A stretch of DNA of 64,000 nt from Agelas oroides (taxonomy: Eukaryota > Porifera > Demospongiae > Agelasida > Agelasidae), in NCBI GenBank assembly GCA_949130485.1, contig OX422196.1, positions 6,657,554 to 6,721,553 of the forward strand. The letters are read 5' to 3'. The notes under the pieces are model-generated. The model worked only from the letters and a program-made list of their open reading frames with translations. It was not told the origin of the DNA and ran no database searches. Position 1 is the first letter of the stretch; each line of letters begins with the position of its first letter. The position numbers and the translations under genes are program-made. Shown in pieces: positions 51,920 to 61,096 of the stretch.

Positions 51920-53731
51920 GTGTGTGTGTGCGTGTGTGGAAGTGCTGCACAGGCAAGCCTACTTCACGTCCCACTAGTGACTACTGTAGACCTCACCAAG
52001 TAATATAGTAGATTGGACCCCTAGGAATAAACAAGACCACTGCCTGTGTCTACAACAGTTGGAAGGACATAGTCAGTGCTCCTGTGAGTATTGTGGCCTG
52101 CCTTCAGAAGTGTGTCTAGTGTATCAGTGTTCTCTGAAGTAGTTACGAGCCTCAGCCATGGTTTGGGGAGCAGGTTCCTTAAATTTCATTTAGTCCAAGT
52201 GCCAAGCATAATAATGAACCCTCATTGTGCCATATTCATGCATGGGGATGAGAGCCTGGGAATGAGGCTAGCGTCGTACTACAGTACCATCAGCTACAGT
52301 ATCAATGCAAAATACTGTCACCTACAGAACATCAGCTACAGTACCATCAGCTACAGTACCATCAGCTACAGTACCATCAGCTACAGTACTGTCACCTACA
52401 GTAACATCAGCTACAGTATCATCAGCTACAGTATCATCAACTATAGTAACATCAGCTACAGTATAGTATAAGCATCAATGTCTGAACAAAAAACTAGTCT
52501 CTCCCTTTCTCTCCCTCACTGGTCTTGCAGAGGTGGAGAGGAATCTTCCTTCGGTGGTGTAGAAGGTGATGTTGACCATGAACACCCCAATCTCCTCATT
52601 GACAGGACTCTCGGGTAACTCGAGCTCCAGGGCAATGGTGTAGTACTGACCTGAGCTCAGCAGCTGTGGAGGACAGCCGTGTGTGGGTGTGGGAGAAGAG
52701 GGAGGGAGATTAGAAATTGACATAGCAGGAAAAAAATATATCAGAGCAGATGGGAGATCATTTCTTTGTGAGGGAAAGGGGATGAATGTTAGCAAAGTAA
52801 AAGAAGTGGCTGTACACCTTTCAGAATTCAGATACGTACGGCTGGAAAGAAATCAGAGAGATGATAACTGTACATGTCCCCCTGTCAGCAAAAGGTTTAT
52901 TACTTTTAATGAAAATAACTACCCATTGAGATAGCAAGTGGTAGTCTCTTAACCAGGCCTCAAACCCAAGCCGTTTACCGTGGCATGGGGTCGGAAGCAA
53001 TGGCGGTTTCAGAGCTGCCAGGTTACCTGGGCAGGCGACACACGCACGGCAGAGCCGCTATGAGTTTCCGTAAGCAATAACCATAATTGACCAGAATTTT
53101 ACCTGGGCAATGCCCAGGCCTGGAACCGTCAGTGCTCGGAAGGTCTGGATAAGAGGCTAAGTAAGTGGTGCAAATGGGTACCTTTTTTCCTCCACCTAGC
53201 AGAAACTCTGCCTGAGGGAAGGGGCAGCTTGCCAACCCCCTACCCACTGGGTTGATATCACTATGACATTCAGGACTACAGGGAGAGAGAGAGAGGGGGG
53301 GGGGGGGGGGGGGAGGTGGGGGTAATGATATGTTGTACAGGGAGAGAGAGAAATTGTGAATCTCCCCAACCCTGCAGGAAATCCTCATACACAGGCTCTC
53401 AAACCATCGTTTGCAGACAAGGTATGAGAGCTTGATAATTTGGAGAGGGGGAGGGGACAACCAATTTACACTCTCTGCAAACCATTTGCGGTCAGGCTGA
53501 AGGATCAGCCGAGTGCGGCGTGGTGGAGAGAGCTCACTTGAAGTAGAGGTGCACTGGTTTAACGTGCAGCTTCTGCGGCACCATGATCCTCCGCATGATG
53601 GCGTAGATGAAGAGCGAGAGGAGCACGTAGCCCAAGAAGATCAGGACCCCCATCAGCACACGGATAAAGAGCTCCTTCATGGCGTCCAACGCCAGCCGGT
53701 AGTACCGCACCATACTAGGAAAGAGCGCCAT
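49335..53731 (-). CDS. BSCL2: Seipin, ER lipid-droplet assembly protein
   Basis: Seven exons join in phase to 400 codons plus stop: 53538-53731, 53182-53275, 52520-52663, 51630-51862, 51138-51360, 50771-50888, 49335-49531. The length is close to human seipin. The start MALFPSMVRYYRL leads to a transmembrane helix (VLMGVLIFLGYVLLSLFIYA, about residues 27-46), then a lumenal domain with VHLYF, ALELELPESPVNEEIGVFMV (near identical to human), STSARPAMVHYRS, EQKQ and SHRIQLYS, and a second helix (SVIVVISIFITLCTCTVVMW, about 232-251). The cytosolic tail holds 12 consecutive glutamines and is acidic/Ser-rich. Seipin forms an ER ring that collects triacylglycerol and organises lipid-droplet budding. 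The acceptor of the exon ending at 51862 directly abuts a (CA)n tract. The 3' exons match only weakly conserved tail sequence and rest on splice phase. Confidence 0.94.
51020..51105. mobile_element. Full-length-looking fold-back family member in BSCL2 intron 5
   Basis: AGGTCTTCCCACCGTCCAGT pairs with its inverse TGGACGGTGGGAAGGCCT across a centre containing GATCACTTACTGTAAGCGA, itself partly palindromic. The outer part runs into CCTGGGAATGA. It is the most complete copy in the window and shows the family layout: outer CCTGGGAACGAGG, inner TTCCCACCGTCCAG, core GATCACTTACAGTAAGTGATC. Confidence 0.75.
51865..51945. repeat. (TG)n microsatellite at a BSCL2 splice acceptor
   Basis: About 27 TG dinucleotides, briefly interrupted by CAG and GCG. 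On the gene strand this is (CA)n ending directly in the CAG acceptor of exon 51630-51862, so the usual pyrimidine tract is replaced by CA repeats, which are known binding sites of hnRNP L-type splicing factors in animals. Confidence 0.9.
52278..52468. repeat. 15-bp tandem repeat (ATCAGCTACAGTACC)
   Basis: About a dozen copies of a 15-bp unit, ATCAGCTACAGTACC with variants GTCACCTACAGTA and ATCATCTA-like, in a BSCL2 intron just downstream (gene sense) of exon 52520-52663. The open frame across it (SYSTIS repeats) is an artefact of the 15-bp length. Confidence 0.92.
53300..53333. repeat. G20-class homopolymer run
   Basis: A GAGAGAG stretch is followed by about 20 consecutive G and GAGGTGGGGG, in a BSCL2 intron immediately upstream (gene sense, as poly-C) of the acceptor of exon 53182-53275. 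Similar G runs sit at 35995, 61613 and 62237. Confidence 0.85.
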
Positions 53732-53914
53732 CTCCGAGCCTAGTTGGTTACTTCATGTTACTTTTAGTTACCTCACAGGGTGAACGTGGCCGTGGGTGGG
53801 CTTTGGGTAAGTGAGCTTTTATTAGAATCTCGCTCAAGCACCGCTGTACTGCAGTACACGTAACAAGTAGTCTATCTTGTTACCGTGAATGCAGTAGTAG
53901 CTACTCTGTAGTGA
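53732..53914. promoter_or_regulatory. Shared head-to-head promoter of BSCL2 and PIGF
   Basis: 183 bp separate the divergent start codons. No TATA box is evident; direct copies of GTTACTT and GTTACC occur (53750-53775, 53880). Both products are ER membrane proteins. Shared promoter function is inferred from the spacing. Confidence 0.65.
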
Positions 53915-55433
53915 ATGCATGACTTGGAATATCTGGGAAAAGAGCTTAAGAGCTCAAGTAATGGATCTCGGACAGCCATATTTTGTATTTTTGTGCTCAT
54001 CCTGTTGACTCCAGCAGCCTGCTTCACTCTGCACCTGCTGACCCCAGGAGGACTGGTTCACTCCCACCTACTGGTTGTAAACTCCCTATCTCTTCTGCTG
54101 TGTTGTGCACACCTGCTACTGGTCATGCTAGTTCACACTGATGGCATGAGACCAAAACAGGTCTGCATCAAGATGCCATGTGAAGGTGGACTTATCCTGA
54201 CCATATTTTCTCATTGCATGCTGTATTTTGCTGCGAGCAATGATGCTATAGAGGAGAAGTGCATTGTCAATCTGTCGTCAATGTATGGTTCTATTTTCCC
54301 TGCAGATGGATGCGTTTTCCTCACTTGGGGTATTCATATTCAGTATACCAACATTTCATGTTGCAGCAGTTCTGTTTGGTGCACATGTGGTCAGGTAAAT
54401 GAGAGACTCATGATAATCACTCTCCCTTTGCCACTTGCACTGTATTGCTGTTACTCTCACTATAGCCAGTTTTGGGAGACCTTGTCCTGGTCATTCCTTA
54501 TGTCATCACTGTCAGTCCTGCCAGCTGCCATGCTCCTGAGGAGTCATCCTCACTCATGGATCAGAGTCTTTGTGCTGTGCAGGTGAACACCATTTACGTC
54601 TTGTGTGTAGAAGCAAAATGATTTTGATGATATGAGGCGAAAATAGAAGCAAATGAAAATGCTGCAGGCTGTTGCCGGTAATCAAACCCAGAGCTCCTGG
54701 CTTTAGCCACCAGTGATCTACCACCAAGCTATATACATACAACACTGAACTACCACCAGCCCTCACAATCCTCTATCTTTTGCTTTCCTCGCTTTTTTCA
54801 TAACATCAGACATGTGTCTTCAGTTTCGGCTGAGGCAAGAATTTCCAAGCCTTTAGAATTAAACGGCTCTTCTGATCTTCTTCTTGTACCTCTCAGCACA
54901 GTTTTTGCTGAAACCCTGTTGTGGTCACAAAAAATATTAATGGTTACACAGGAACACAGTTTATAGTCTTTACACACACTGAAATGTAGTTGCTTTGCAG
55001 CTAACTTCTGATTTTGTTTGTTATCCCAGGTTTAGTAGCTGTACAGAGTGGTGTGCCTACATAATCACTGTGGTCACTGTGTTAGGTGCCTGGGTGGGTG
55101 CATTCTCTATTCCCCTTGACTGGAACCGACCTTGGCAGGTGATGTCTGATTGCTGCATCGCAGGTGTACGTACATGCATGGGCATGTAAAAGTTGTCTGG
55201 TTGATACATCATTTGTTTCCCATTCAGTATAGTCTGGGAAGTGGAGCCCTACTAGTCTCATCCTTAGTGCTCTTTAGTCATTCCAAAATGAATGTGGTGG
55301 TAGTCTTGTTCAATTACCTGCTTTCCATTTGCAGGTCTGGCCCATTCCCTGTTGTACTGGAGCAGTAATTGGAAATATAACTGCTTTAATTGTTTCTGTT
55401 CCGATATATTTTTTCCCAATTTTGAAAGTGTAG
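53915..55433 (+). CDS. PIGF: GPI ethanolamine-phosphate transferase stabilising subunit PIG-F
   Basis: Five exons join in phase to 219 codons plus stop, the same length as I recall for human PIG-F: 53915-54160, 54306-54394, 54466-54582, 55030-55138, 55335-55433. The diagnostic C-terminal block is present: GAWVGAFSIPLDWNRPWQ, then VWPIPCCTGAVIG. Several hydrophobic helices are seen (about residues 22-42, 46-70, 88-110, 120-138, 160-180, 190-212), fitting a multi-pass ER membrane protein. PIG-F partners PIG-O and PIG-G in adding ethanolamine phosphate to the GPI anchor. The large third intron contains a tRNA-like SINE fragment. An AATAAA lies 130 bp after the stop. The last residues (VPIYFFPILKV) are weakly conserved, so an alternative last exon is possible. 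Confidence 0.93.
54655..54775 (-). mobile_element. tRNA-derived SINE fragment or tRNA-like pseudogene
   Basis: Read on the minus strand, TAGCTTGGTGGTAGATCA resembles a tRNA A box with D arm, CTGGTGGCTAAAGCCAG can form an anticodon-like stem-loop, and CTGGGTTTGATTACCGGC resembles a B box with T arm. The spacing is tRNA-like, but the base at the U33 position is G and no proper acceptor stem closes, so it is not a functional tRNA. A second A-box-like TGGTGGTAGTTCAGTG lies just upstream. It sits in a PIGF intron in antisense orientation; RNA polymerase III-derived SINE origin is inferred. Confidence 0.55.
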
Positions 55434-55562
55434 GTTATTTATACTGATAATACTGATTTGATTGCAGTATTTTGAGTACTGTGGCAGTCAATCAAGGTGG
55501 GAGTCCTACAAACTGATGACAGTGTCTGTTGGTATGATAATGATTCTAATCTTGGTATCTTC

Positions 55563-55568
55563 AATAAA
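55563..55568 (+). promoter_or_regulatory. Candidate poly(A) signal of PIGF
   Basis: AATAAA followed by a T-rich tract (AGTTTTCC), 130 bp downstream of the PIGF stop. It is the only clean canonical signal found near this gene end. Confidence 0.6.
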
Positions 55569-55589
55569 GTTTTCCATGCTATACATGTT

Positions 55590-56390
55590 AAGTGAGTCTG
55601 ATAATACATAATGTTACTGTAAAAATTTCTGCATGCAGTTGAAGCACAATCAAACTTAACGATTCTGTTGTTTATTTCATGTTTCGTTGGTCATACATTT
55701 CATATCAAACTGTCAAAATAATGGCAACATGTGATTAGCCACTATACATTATAACCTGAACTTGTGACTAACTATCGTTGTACTGGGAAGCAGGTGCATG
55801 CCTTGGCATCATAGCCCCATTCCCTGCCCGAAAGCCTGGGAACAAGGTTACTTGTTCTTGGTGCCTGAACATCAGAATGGACCCCGTAATGGGTTGGGGT
55901 CCTGTTAAACAAGGTAAATAATTTATCCTACTTCTGGTCTTAACTCCTCCTGGTTGTCACATCTAGCTGACCTTGCTTGCTAAGATGGATGGAAAGTTTT
56001 CTTTTTTAGGAGTGGGTGGGAGGGAGAAATTTGCCTGTTGTGTCTGCTGTTAGTTGTTGGCACCAATTCCTCTGTTATACCCATGTGTAGATCCCAAGTT
56101 TTGGCGGGACAGCTTGAGCCCCTTGCTGTTGATTGGCTTTAACTATTGTTAAACTCTATTATTTGTTTACATGCAACATAATTCAGCCAAGGAGGATACG
56201 TACTGATCATAATTATGTTCATTCAGCATCACACATACACACAAAATGCCTACAATACATAACACTAAGCACGACAGTTCAATTGAGGAGGATTCATGGT
56301 CTAGTGTTCAAACTGTCATTCGTCTTACATTATACAGTGAACTGCTATGTTCCAGTGTTTTTTTAACTAATAGATGAGAATTTACAATTC
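55590..56390. other. Intergenic stretch without a gene
   Basis: AT-rich unique-looking sequence. A single fold-back family arm (AAAGCCTGGGAACAAGGTTA) lies at 55832-55851. From about 56280 onward, words such as GATTCATGGTCTAGTGTTCAAA announce degenerate copies of the minisatellite that follows. Confidence 0.55.
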
Positions 56391-57675
56391 AGTATTCAAA
56401 CTATCATTTGACTTTCATCAATACATTGAACTGGGGAGTATCTATGATCCAGTGTATCATTTGACTCCATTAATGTGAGGAAACTGAGAAGAGGTGTTTT
56501 TAAAACTATCATATGACTTTCATTAATAGATGAGGATTTACAATCCTGTATTATTCGACTTTCATAGAATATACGATCCAGTGTTTAAAGTATCTTTGAC
56601 TTTTGATAATAGACGAGGGTTTACTATCCAGTATTATTCGACTTTCATAGAATATACGATCCAGTGTTTAAAGTATCTTTGACTTTTGATAATAGACGAG
56701 GGTTTACTATCCAGTATTATTCGACTTTCATAGAATATACGATCCAGTGTTTAAAGTATCTTTGACTTTTGATAATAGACGAGGGTTTACTATCCAGTAT
56801 TATTTGACTTTCATAGAATATACGATCCAGTGTTTAAAGTATCTTTGACTTTTGATAATAGACGAGGGTTTACTATCCTGTATTATTCGACTTTCATAGA
56901 ATATACGATCCAGTGTTTAAAGTATCTTTGACTTTTGATATTAGACGAGGGTTTACAATCCAGTATTATTCAACTTTCATAGAATATACGATCCAGTGTT
57001 TAAAGTAGCTTTGAGTTTTATTAATAGACGAGGGTTTACAATCCAGTATTATTCGACTTTCATAGAATATACGATCCAGTGTTTAAAGTATCTTTAATAG
57101 ACGAGGGTTTACAATCCTGTATTATTCGACTTTCATAGAATATACGATCCAGTGTTTAAAGTATCTTTGACTTTTGATAATAGACGAGGGTTTACAATCC
57201 ATTACTTTCATAGAATATACGATCCAGTGTTTAAAGTATCTTTGAGTTTTATTAATAGACGAGGGTTTACAATCCAGTATTATTCGACTTTCATAGAATA
57301 TGCAATCCAGTGTTTAATTAATAGACGAGGGTTTACAATCCTGTTTAAAGTGTCCTTTGACTTTCAGAGGATTTATGACCCAGTGATCCAATGTTTTATT
57401 AATAGACGAAGATGTACGATCCAGTGTTTAAAATATCCTTTGACTTTCAGAGCATTTGCGATCCAGTAATCCAATTTTTAATTAAAAGACGAGGTTTATG
57501 ATCCAGTGTTTAAACTATCCTTTGACTTTCAGAGCATTTGCGATCCAGTGATCCAATTTTTAATTAAAAGACGAGGTTTACGATCCAGTGTTTAAAATAT
57601 CCTTTGACTTTCAGAGCATTTGCGATCCAGTGATCCAATTTTTCATTAATAGGTTTACGATCCAGTGTTTGTGAT
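56390..57675. repeat. 83-bp minisatellite
   Basis: Tandem units containing AGACGAGGGTTTACTATCC, TATTATTCGACTTTCATAGA, ATATACGATCCAGTGTTTAA and AGTATCTTTGACTTTTGATA. AGACGAGGG recurs at 56611, 56694, 56777 and 56860, giving an exact 83-bp period in the central part. Towards both ends the units decay and shorten (55-70 bp); about 14-16 copies in all. Central copies are nearly identical, edge copies are diverged. No gene is supported here. Confidence 0.95.
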
Positions 57676-57942
57676 TTACGATCTATTGATTTGACTAACA
57701 TTAATACTTCCATTGATGCAAAAGTCTTGCACAAGTCGATATCTTTTCCTTTCAAGTTTTGTATTCTGTAACTATACCAAGGAAGATTCCTATCGTATAT
57801 AAATGGAAAGAGTACACACCATGCAGTCATTAATGCTCTTCAAACAGCTGGTTAAAACATAGAGGTTTTGTCATACAATACAGAAATTGCACACTGGAGT
57901 TCACAGGCTTATTCTGACTAGCCACATGCATAAAATTCTTAC

Positions 57943-58114
57943 GTCAGATGGTTTTGGAGACAAGTCCACTTCTTCTGAAACTTCACTTTCATCCTCACTA
58001 TCTGATGTCCCATCTGGTATTAAGATCAGAGGTTGATCAGAAAGAGGGTTACTAGGCCCATGCCAAAAGGAGAGTAGTTTACAGAGTAGTGTCCAGAGTA
58101 GTTTCCGAAGCAAC
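57943..58114 (-). CDS. Exon of an unidentified gene, acidic serine-rich product
   Basis: A 172-nt stretch is open in one frame and bounded by a good acceptor (CTGTTTCAG) and a strong donor (GTAAGAAT). It would encode LLRKLLWTLLCKLLSFWHG, a possible amphipathic or membrane-associated helix, followed by PLSDQPLILIPDG, then TSDSEDESEVSEEVD (casein-kinase-2-type acidic serines) and LSPKPSD. I recognise no family. Flanking exons could not be identified on the minus strand between the 83-bp minisatellite and 61 kb, so gene limits are unknown. Confidence 0.45.
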
Positions 58115-61096
58115 CTGAAACAGCTCTGCCGGGGTTGATCATGAGCCTAAGCAGATAATGTGCAATCCTGTTACCTTGGCAACATAACTGATAACATGGT
58201 GGTTAGAAATGCAGTAGAACTAATACCCTTTGAAATCAAGATTAATTATCATCCCAAAAGGTGTCTTCAATTTAGGAGGCAAATATAAACTTAGGACTCA
58301 TTCTTATGTCCTGATTAGAAGATGTCATTAATTCATGTAAGAAGGGTTCCACTAGCTATACGACTATGTTGCAGTGGTACATTCTTGCTTCATGAATATG
58401 TAAATATGGCATGGCCACTCAACCACCAGGTATGGCTGTATAAAGTACTGTCAATTCCTAGTCTGCTTTAGTTCAGTATATTCAGCAACAAATATAGCTA
58501 TAAGTATCACTGTTTATTTTACATATAGCCTTGTTCCAACCCCTTTTTATTACTCGCCTGCATTCCAGTTCTCAAGTTTCATACTTGCACAACAGGCCTG
58601 TAAATACTGGTATGCCACTTTTAGTTTACAGTTTGCCTAGTTACATTCCATAGTAAGATTTGCAATTATAGCTAAAATCCCCAACTGGCAGTTTTGTGAT
58701 GCCTAGCTAATGGACTCTACATGATTACTATCATTTGAAGCGAAAATACCTGCCTGACAAAATTCCCATCAATTGGCTATGGTATGTATATAAAAGTATA
58801 GGCATCATACTGACCCCGAATGCCATACACAGGCTGACTACTACATGCCTCAAATGGACTGCAAGCATACTTTTTTTAACCCCCAAGATGAGGACCAATG
58901 TAAAGTGGTTCTAAATGACAAAACTATAGACGATTTCTGTGTTGCTCCCATGTCCTCTGTTCCTTTTATTCAACTATGTACTAGCCCCTTGTCATTAAAA
59001 GCCACTGTTATAATTATTGTCTATGTGTTGAATACAGCAGCTTCTGGAAAATAAGAGTAGTCACTAACTTTGTACATGAAGCCTTTTGGTCCAACTTTTT
59101 TGTAAGCGTGTTAATGAACATCAAGTTAATTACCACATCAACAGCATACAGTAGTTGTAATGCTTACCAGTGGCATATTGCTTGGCCCATTGTAATTGTA
59201 GTTGATTGTCATGTTTGCTGGGCAAAGTATTAGGGTTGGATGTTGGGAATCCTAGAGGGTTCAAGCTATATAGCAATAATATCACAATGGTAAAGGTATT
59301 AGCTATACCTTGTGTTCCTACAGGTCACTGACCATTAGTCTCATGCCCACACTAGAAACTCAAGGCTAGATATGTATGCATGTGCAATCATTGCAAATTC
59401 CTTTAACTCACTGGACAATGGAATGATCCAATAACAGTATACCAGGCATGCCATGTACATGCATGGTGGAGCTGGTAAACAAGGCTAGGGATTTTCTGCA
59501 TGCACCAAATCCATGCAAATTTCATCAACTGGTTGTGCTGGCAAAACCCCCAAAATGTGCCATTTTATTGTTACCTGTGTGGCACCAGCTGAATGTGAAG
59601 TGACAATTAAACAGTTGGATACCCTCTTGGTATATACCATGTTCAGCATTCAGTGAAGAATGAATACAATTAAGTTTTCTGATAAAATTGTGTACAAGCC
59701 TTGCTCTTCCAACACGGGGCTGAAGGCAGCTATTTTAGACTGGTACAGCCATGGTGATGAGTGATGAGACCATGTGGTTGGGCCAAAATACTGCTAATGT
59801 TAGAATTTTTACTTCAGTCCTGCTAGTGGTTACTCCAGCTAGTGAAGCCACTTGAAGTGATTGAACCTAAAATGAAAGTCTCACAGGAGCACTTCTTCCA
59901 AACCTATGATGCAAAAATGTGATGTGAGTTGACTGAAGGCTTTGCCATCATTCGCAGGCATGCAACATTGAATTTCGTGCATGGTTCGCAGGCCTGCCCC
60001 CTTTTCACTCGCTATAGACTATAGTCTCGCGCTTGTATGTCGTATATGGAAAATCTAGGAAGATCGAGAAAACCTCAGTCCTCTCATTGCGACTTTGTCC
60101 GGAGAAGGCCTTGCGTCCGGAACTGCGACGAAACTGCTTTCCGAGTCAAAGACGGTATACGGCCATGCCCGTACCAGCAGTGGTATGTAAGTGCCGCCAG
60201 CCCTGCAACATCCAAACTAAAATTATACCAATGTGGTTTGCACTGCACGATTGCAAATTTTCGTAGGACAAACTAAGGCCACAGCAGGAAATATCCTGTT
60301 TCTCATCTAGCTACCGCCTGCACAAGTTTCCTGATACACCTCTCAAAACACAATACAATTGTATATGTACCACTATTGCACTGAGTAGTTATATAAGCCA
60401 TTGGAAAACACAGTAGAAACTTGTCAGTGTTCTTGTAGCAACAGATACGTGTTTACAGTTGTGTTTTGTTAATTCTGCGCCCGCCAGCACTGATTTTAGC
60501 TATTTCTAGGATGATATTTCCCTGCTATGGCCTAAAAGTGGACTTCCACAAAATTTTGCACAAAAAATTAATTTCGGCTTTCGCGGACTGGAGTCTCACT
60601 AAGTTAGTCTTGCACAGGCATAATCTGGGATCTCCAACTCAGTCAATCAAAGGATTGGCGACGCTAGACAGCCTAGACTACGTCCGAAGTAATCGAGGTA
60701 CGGTTGCATATTTTTCGGACTTACGATCCTTGGTACGTAAGCTTATTTTCGCGGTTAACCAACCTGGGTAAATTTTCATGCTAAATATTACTTAGGCCTA
60801 TGTGTTATCAGAGTAATGGACTCACCATTGCTAAAGTATAGCTCAGGACAGGGACTAGCCGCAATAGACAGGAGCAAGGTGGAAGTGTGACGCGCGCAAA
60901 GGTGTGCGGCCTGATATAGCATATGCTCAAAAGCCGGACTCCCCCCCACGGTACGGCCCCAGCTAATTAATGATTACCGCATCTTACGACATCAGCAAAA
61001 ACAAAACAAACAAAAGAAAGAAATAAAAAAAACAAAAACAAAAAAAAACATACAATCAAATTATGACATAGGCATTTATATATTTTTTCCCTATGA
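58115..61096. other. Intergenic or intronic stretch with no firm gene
   Basis: Mostly AT-rich unique-looking sequence. Two open frames near 60033-60276 and 60466-60771 have no recognisable domain; the first contains a reasonable donor (TATGTAAGTGCC at 60184) and could be a first exon, but nothing downstream joins convincingly. An A-rich tract fills 61000-61050. The TRAF7 3' untranslated region presumably covers the right end; no canonical poly(A) signal was found for it. Confidence 0.4.

Noticed and set aside
53513..53743. Plus-strand histidine/glutamate-rich open frame
   Set aside because: Exact antisense of seipin exon 1.
54669..54735. Functional tRNA gene
   Set aside because: No acceptor stem closure, wrong base at position 33 and a degenerate loop; kept only as a SINE-like remnant.
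58845..59054. 69-codon plus-strand open frame
   Set aside because: No domain, no splice context, and composition like the surrounding non-coding sequence.
60033..60771. Two plus-strand open frames (77-79 and 101 codons) as a gene
   Set aside because: No recognisable domain, frames do not join through convincing splice sites, and no conserved start context; left as unassigned.
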